DNA of 64,000 nt from Cheilinus undulatus. Lineage: Eukaryota; Chordata; Actinopteri; Labriformes; Labridae. The position numbers and the translations under genes were made by a program. Position 1 is the stretch's first letter. Every line of letters starts with the position of its first letter. Where the stretch lies: positions 28,399,855 through 28,463,854 of the forward strand of contig NC_054867.1 of the NCBI RefSeq assembly GCF_018320785.1, read 5' to 3'. Of this stretch, positions 58,281-64,000 are shown one piece after another. Below the pieces are notes generated by a model. That model saw only the letters and a list, made by a program, of their open reading frames with translations, did no database searches and was not told the DNA's origin.

Positions 58281-59264
58281 TAGCTAGCTTTGCAAACTGT
58301 GAAATAGACATATCTGATGATAGATGATAAGAAACACACACTCTTTTGCTCAACAGTCCGTTTAATTTTATTTGTATACACTGTGAAAATGAGTGAAATG
58401 TGGCAAATTGTTTTGTAGTGTGACAAAAATAAGCATTGAGGATGAGACTGTGGCCCTGTTACTCCTTAAAAAATCCCACTGGATCCATCCATCTCAACAG
58501 AGCTTCATATGGCACCAGTTCATATGTCACGGCTGAGCCAAGTCGGAGAGGTGGAAAACAACTTTTAATTCAGTCTTTGCTTGGTGGCTGTGGGAGCAAA
58601 CTTATGCCTTTATCTGTCATATTACCATGGTTGCTCTCCACATTGTGCAAAGGCTAACTACTGTGTTTAGTAGTGAGGTTTTGGTGTGAAAGAGGGAGAG
58701 AGAGAGAAGTGAGAAGAAAACACCAGGTGCTGTTCTGAATCATTAGTCACCAATTTAAATGGCTTGAACTAATGCGAAATTTGCATAAAATCGAACCTGT
58801 TCCGGAAAAAAATAATTTGGACCAAAAAAACTGACTCTGTGCAAAAGCCTACACTCTCTCAAACATACCCCACACACATGCACGTACACACACACAAAAT
58901 GAATATTGACATTGTTCTGTTGCTGTTGTGCAACTTTCTTTTCCGATTTCCAAATTTTTTTTAAATGTTAAAAATGTCCAAAAAAAAAGTGAAAAATAAC
59001 AAGATTTCACACATGAAATCATTCTTTTATGGACCAAAATAAAACACATGGCCTAATATATAACATATATAACAATATATAACCTAATATGGATCATTTT
59101 AGACCGACTTATGGCAGACTTTAGGGTCCAGTCACTTGTTCAAAAACAAAATAGTCATTAAAATAACAATTAAATTAAAGAGTGAGAACATGATTTGCCC
59201 AGGGTGTTCTTACAAATATTCATTTTGACAAAGTATAAAAATGAAAATGTTTAACGGGATTTCA
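58281..59264. other. Intergenic, nothing recognised
   Basis: AT-rich sequence with scattered short A and CA runs. There is no open frame with family similarity and no clear repeat ends. Confidence 0.5.
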
Positions 59265-59265
59265 T

Positions 59266-59329
<64 letters not shown>
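59265..59329. repeat. (TA)n microsatellite
   Basis: About 65 bases of TA repeats with a single TG interruption near 59284. They run directly into the left end of MITE copy B. Confidence 0.95.
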
Positions 59330-59332
<3 letters not shown>

Positions 59333-59876
59333 TGCTTAACAAATTTATTAGACCACCAGTCATATTTATCTCAAAGACCATCCAGCATCATGAAATGCTT
59401 TAATGTGGACTCTTTCATTTTCAGTCAGCTCTACAGGTTTTACCATTTTGAACAGGAATGAGGGATTTCAAACTGAATTCACCTTTTTACACCCAAATTT
59501 GAGCCGGCTCACTGGGCTTTTCTGAGAAGTCAGAAATTAATCAGGCATTACATTCAACCACTAAAACTCATTTTTCTGTACAGGAATGCAAGTAAATAAC
59601 TATATGTGACACATTAATCAAGAAATAATAATGCGCTTTACTATTTTTTTCTTTTTTTTTTTGTAAATCAGTAAATCTGAAAATTCATGGGTAACAATAA
59701 AAATTATATTTCAGCATTAAAAATATAATTTTGGTTAAAGGGCTTTTACACATTGGTGTATGAACCATTGCAGAAACATAAAAAATGATTTTGGTAATTA
59801 CCAATGCTGTTAATTTAGGGCAGCTATGGCATAAACCTTACTTTGGGTGGTGGTCTAATAAATTTGTTAAGCACTG
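59330..59876. mobile_element. Tc1/mariner-type MITE, copy B
   Basis: Same ends (CAGTGCTTAAC...) and body as copy A at 54623-55156, in the same orientation and TA-flanked. Its left edge is inside a TA microsatellite, which offers many TA target sites. It lies about 0.37 kb upstream of the rft1 start codon. Confidence 0.85.
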
Positions 59877-59977
59877 TATAGGTTTTTTCTTTCAATAAAT
59901 AAATAAAAAACATGATTGTCTTATCAGCCACCTACAATTTCTCAACGATGTCTTCGCCCTCTAGCGACGCAGCAGTG

Positions 59978-60244
59978 TATATAAATCTCTTTGACGTCAT
60001 CACGTTACGTGGTCCACGCAATGTGTACGGAAGTGTTACTTGAACCACTACTAGCATCTGCTGTTGAGCAAATTCAAATCCACACTAACTCGCTTGAATA
60101 AGGCGGCGTTTAAAGTGTTTTATGGCAGTGACTGTGCCGGTTGTACAGCATGAAAGTATAATGGTTTTGTTTCGTAGAAAAGGGTAGATACGTTATTCTT
60201 GTTACGTTTTACAAAGATTTCCAGCGAGTAAGAGGAAGTCTAAA
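59978..60244 (+). promoter_or_regulatory. rft1: Probable rft1 promoter and 5' UTR: TATA-like box plus CRE
   Basis: TATATAAA at 59978-59985 is followed by a perfect palindromic CRE, TGACGTCA, at 59992-59999, then several CG dinucleotides. These stand out from the AT-rich surroundings and lie about 250 bp before the start codon. Whether the TATA-like box is used is unknown. Confidence 0.5.
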
Positions 60245-63200
60245 ATGAGCTCTCAGGATGTGCTGAAGAATGCGTCCACATTAGCTTCATACAATGTGTT
60301 GCTACAGGTACGTGAACACGCAAAAGCTTAGTCATGCCACCTTACTAAACTTAAAACATTCTTCATATTCTTATTCTGTCTTATGTTTTTGTGTGTAATG
60401 GCTATTGTTTAGGTGATGTTTCGTGTCCTCACATTCCTTCTGAATGCATTCACTCTGCGTTTTGTGTCCAAAGAACTGATTGGAGTTGTAAACGTCAGGT
60501 AAAGAGGACAGACAGGAAGGAGTGCTTCCAAGTAAAATAAGAGCAAGCCGTATATTTGAATATTTCATTTTCCGTTTTTTTGCTGTCATATGAATATGTT
60601 TATGTGTCTCTATCATGCAGGCTTACACTACTATACTCCACATTAGTATTTCTGTCGAGAGAAGCCTTCCGGAGAGCCTGCCTGAGTGGAGTGTCCGGGA
60701 CAAACCACAGCTGGAGACAAGTTATCAACCTGCTCTGGCTGACGTGAGTTGGCTTGATGATTAATGTACTGGTTCTATGTTATAGGGATTTCATGTTATA
60801 ATATTTTTTAAAAGTCATAATGATACTAATAATAATAAATCAATATTGATTCCTGTTAATTTTCCAAGTTAACAAAATAAGGGATCTCTGCACCCACTTG
60901 TATAAATTGTGAGACAGTGTGGAGCAATTTGCATGCAAGGTTTTGACAGATTGATTCCTTTCTTATGCACCAGTCTAATGAAATCGATGTAGTTAATTTT
61001 AGAGCATACCAGGGTTGGAAAGTAACCAATTACAGTTACCTGCATTACTCTAATCAAGTGGCTTTATTGTTTACTTGTACTGTTTTGAGTACTTTATAAA
61101 ATCACTACTTTTACTCAAGTGTGTTTTTAGGAAAGTATTGTACTTCATTACATTTTTGAAAGCATAGTGAGTAAAAAAACAAACACTTAATGCCAAACTG
61201 AGGAGTCTAAGCTTTCTACCAATAACAAGAACAAGGACAGTAATTTGACCTTTCACAACACATGACGGTCAGTACCACATTGCGAGAGAATGTTTTTCAG
61301 ATTTCATTCCAAATCAGCTGTTGCATTATATTATAGGTTAAGTCACACCTAATAACCAAACTTGGTGGAGATTCACAGTCTTTTGTAGCTATTGCACATT
61401 AAGAAAAGGTCATATTTCACTGTAAAAACGCCTAGCTACTACTAACTACTTTGAGTGAACTTTAATTGTCTTACTTTTTATTCTTACTGGAGTACATTTA
61501 AAGACCAGAACTTTTTCTTCTTCTATGCAAGAAAATGTTAACAAAAGTATCTGCACTTTTACTTAAGTACAGTAGGCTTGTACTTCACCTCTGGAGCTTA
61601 CATACTTGTCAGTATGAAGGATCACTGAAATGATAGCAATAGTATTGTTTTAAAACGTCAAAAAGTATTGAATTACTGAACATTTTGACAACATTGTGTT
61701 TTTCTTGTTTTCTCAGCTTGTTTGTGTGTCTCATTTTTTGTTCTACTGACCTTATAGATTTCCTCTGGGTGTGTTATGGGCAGCCCTGCTGGCGTGTGTG
61801 TGGTTGTGGCTCCTCGAGGTCCCAGACCCACAAGCTATTCCTTACTATGGCCCTGCTGTGTTGCTGTTTGCCTTGTCAGGGGTGCAGGAACTCCTGGCTG
61901 AGCCCCTCTGGGTCCTGGCTCAAGCTCATATGTTCGTTCGGCTTAAAGTGGTTGCTGAGAGCTTAGCCATGATTGCCAAGTGCAGTGTAACTGTGGTGCT
62001 GGTGGTGTTTGCTCGTCAATGGGGCCTTTACATCTTCTCTGCTGCTCATGTAAGAAAAAGCTTAAGTCTTCTACATTATGTCTGAATTTGTCCCTTTTCA
62101 TGAAATGATTTTAAGCTCTGTTTTTTAGCTGGTGTACACAGGATTCCTGGTGCTGTGCTATGCTGCTTACTTCATTCGTTTCTTGGGATCTAAAGAGGCA
62201 GCCAAGAAAAATTTTCCTCTGAACCATATTAAAGATCTGTTTCCCTGTAGAGCTGATGGGGAGGTAATGAAAAAGATTATATATTCCTTGTTATGAGCAA
62301 GGATCACTTTGATACAACCAATCTGATTCGACCAAAATATAGATAATGATCCTATACTATTACCCTGTTTGTAGCTGCTTATCGATTGGACTCTGGCCCG
62401 GCTTACATGGAGTTTCTTCAAGCAGTCTTTCCTGAAGCAGATCCTCACAGAGGGAGAGCGTTATGTAATGACCTTCCTGAATGTCCTCAGCTTTGGAGAC
62501 CAGGGAGTTTATGACATTGTGAATAATCTAGGCTCAATGGTGGCTCGCTTCATCTTCCTGCCTATCGAGGAAAGCTTCTACATCTTCTTTGCCAAGGTCC
62601 TGGAGCGAGGACGTGATGTCAGGAGCCAGAAACAGGTGTGAGTCATGGATGTAAACATAAACACGCCTTTGTGGAGTATTTTCTGGCTCTACTTCATGTT
62701 TTGTCTTCAGGAGGAGGTTTCCATTGCAGCAGAGGTCCTGGAGTGTCTGCTGAAACTGGTGCTGGTGGTTGGTCTGATTATTACTGTGTTTGGCTACGCC
62801 TACTCTCACTTGGCTTTGGATATTTATGGCGGCTCTCTGCTGAGTAGTGGGGCAGGTAAGTAAGCTATGGAAAACTTGATGTATCAGGAAAAAGTGACAA
62901 TTAAATTGTGCTCTGCATTCCTTTTCAGTCACAGCTGTTTTCTTATCAAAGGGCCAACCTTGCTGCGATGCTACAGCTGCTATGTTCTCCTGCTCGCTGT
63001 AAACGGTGTCACAGAGTGTTTTGTGTTCGCTGCCATGAGCCAAGAAGAGGTTGACAAGTAAGAGTGGAAGCATATACAAGCTTCAGTTATAACCTACCAT
63101 GTATGATGACACTGTTTTTGTTGTGTCCACAGGTATAACCTTGTGATGCTGGCTCTCTCAGTGTCCTTCCTCTTCCTCTCTTACATACTGACATGGTGGG

Positions 63201-63684
63201 CTGGCGCCGTAGGCTTCATAATGGCAAACTGCCTGAACATGGGCCTCCGCATCATGCACAGTGTTCTTTACATTCACCACTACTTCAAAGAGAGTCAGTG
63301 GAAACCGCTGCGTGGCCTCTTACCCTCCCCACTCCTCCTGCTGGCACTCGCTGTCAGCACCGTGGTCACAGCGCTGTCAGAGGTACAAGAGAGTCTTGAC
63401 TCTGTGTTCCCCACTCATGTTTTATCTTTAAATATTACCTAGCATTATTATACCACAGTTTTATATCTGTCTGTCTTATACAAAGCCTTGACTTGCGCAC
63501 TTCTATCCACTGGTTTCAGGGTTTATTCTGCTGTGACGGTGGCTGGTTGCTGAGGCTGGTCCACATCAGTGTAGGAGCAGCGTGTCTACTCATAGTGTTC
63601 ATCACTGTTCTTCTTACTGAAAATAGTCTAGTTCAGTTTGTGAGGACTCAGCTCTTACCAAGATACAGAAAGAAACACACTTGA
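60245..63684 (+). CDS. rft1: Rft1: ER membrane protein required for N-glycosylation (MOP/MurJ-like fold)
   Basis: Spliced CDS of 1626 nt gives 541 aa, the same length as human RFT1. Coding exons: 60245-60307, 60413-60498, 60621-60743, 61758-62049, 62129-62263, 62375-62635, 62711-62855, 62952-63057, 63133-63382, 63520-63684. All junctions are GT..AG and in frame. The protein is strongly hydrophobic, with about 14 predicted membrane segments. It carries the family's best conserved block, '[16 protein letters not shown]' through '[15 protein letters not shown]' and '[17 protein letters not shown]' (exon 6). Arg67 and the Lys matching human Lys152, both altered in RFT1-CDG patients, are retained. 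Role: needed in the ER for Man5GlcNAc2-PP-dolichol to enter lumenal assembly of the N-glycan donor. It was long proposed as the flippase, but biochemical work disputes direct flipping. Same strand as prkcd, downstream of it. Exon 8 uses a less usual AAG acceptor. Confidence 0.97.
61010..61593. mobile_element. hAT-type MITE in rft1 intron 3 with 8 bp target duplication
   Basis: It starts CAGGGTTGGAAAGTA and ends with the complement of CAGAGGTGAAGTACA. It is flanked by gagcatac (61002-61009) and gagcttac (61594-61601), identical at 7 of 8 positions. The interior is rich in 'ttactcaagt' and 'gtacttaagt' words, as in a well-known fish repeat. No transposase. Confidence 0.7.
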
Positions 63685-63890
63685 CCTGGACTTGGAGTGT
63701 TTCCTGGACTGAAAAAGCTTCTGTTTCAGAACAAACAGTAGCTGCTAATCAACAGTTACTGACTCTACCAAAGCAACGAGGGAACAAGTGTGAACAATTA
63801 TCATTACAGTTTGGGACTCTATTTAAGGATGTTAACAATGGTTGTGTTTCAGTAAATCAGTCATACTCATTACAGGGATAATTGTCCTAC

Positions 63891-63896
63891 AATAAA
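63891..63896 (+). terminator. rft1: rft1 polyadenylation signal AATAAA
   Basis: Canonical hexamer about 0.2 kb after the TGA at 63682-63684, giving a short 3' UTR. It is the only good candidate before the end of the window. Confidence 0.75.
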
Positions 63897-64000
63897 ACAA
63901 GGTTTCTTTTATCATATTTGTGATTCTTACACTTATGGCATAAAAATATGAATGTATAAACTTCATGTGTTGAATATGTCTCGGTGTTGTCAATCAGCAA

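Noticed and set aside
58138..59329. The GT and TA repeats as a CRISPR-like array or regulatory array
   Set aside because: They are plain microsatellites without spacer structure, in a eukaryotic genome.
62534..63079. A 181-residue minus-strand frame as an overlapping gene
   Set aside because: It is antisense to rft1 exons 6-8, has no family similarity, and its composition follows from the opposite strand.

Overview
The window is vertebrate nuclear DNA, almost certainly from a ray-finned (teleost) fish. It contains three multi-exon protein genes, all on the + strand, in AT-rich non-coding DNA full of fish-type repeats: Tc1-like transposons, hAT-type and piggyBac-type MITEs, tRNA-derived SINEs and an L1-type LINE tail. 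I rebuilt each gene by joining GT..AG-bounded exons whose translations continue a known protein family. All three models are in frame from ATG to stop: 1435, 684 and 541 aa, against 1462, 676 and 541 aa for the human proteins (from memory).

Layout. 1-4435: no gene recognised; one decayed transposon end, then the GC-rich 5' flank of fgd5. 4436-31644: fgd5, a Cdc42 guanine-nucleotide exchange factor, in 21 coding exons. It has one giant exon (5184-7629) and an 8.3 kb second intron loaded with repeats. 31645-40879: 3' UTR and intergenic DNA with a Tc1-like fragment, a SINE and a pair of ~0.5 kb direct repeats around an inverted-repeat element. About 40880-54486: prkcd, the novel protein kinase C delta, with a probable non-coding first exon and 17 coding exons. 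Its 3' UTR carries a MITE. 55777-57085: the 3' end of an L1-type retrotransposon with a decayed reading frame. 57086-59940: repeats and simple sequence. 60245-63684: rft1, an endoplasmic-reticulum membrane protein needed for N-glycosylation, in 10 coding exons with an AATAAA signal at 63891.

The three genes are not an operon or one pathway. Fgd5 drives Cdc42 signalling at membranes, mainly in endothelium. PKC delta is a diacylglycerol-activated kinase. Rft1 acts in lipid-linked oligosaccharide metabolism. Human PRKCD and RFT1 are also neighbours (3p21), so that pair is old synteny; human FGD5 lies elsewhere on 3p.

I found no undescribed biological system here. The observations most worth checking are: an N-terminal extension of Fgd5 with a duplicated proline motif; a triple tandem splice acceptor in its DH domain; loss of the mammalian caspase-3 site in the PKC delta hinge; a microsatellite serving as the polypyrimidine tract of a kinase exon; and several transposon insertions whose target-site duplications are still readable. 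Splice sites were placed by eye and not supported by transcripts. Transcription starts and UTR ends are inferred. The choice between a and b teleost duplicates cannot be made from this window.
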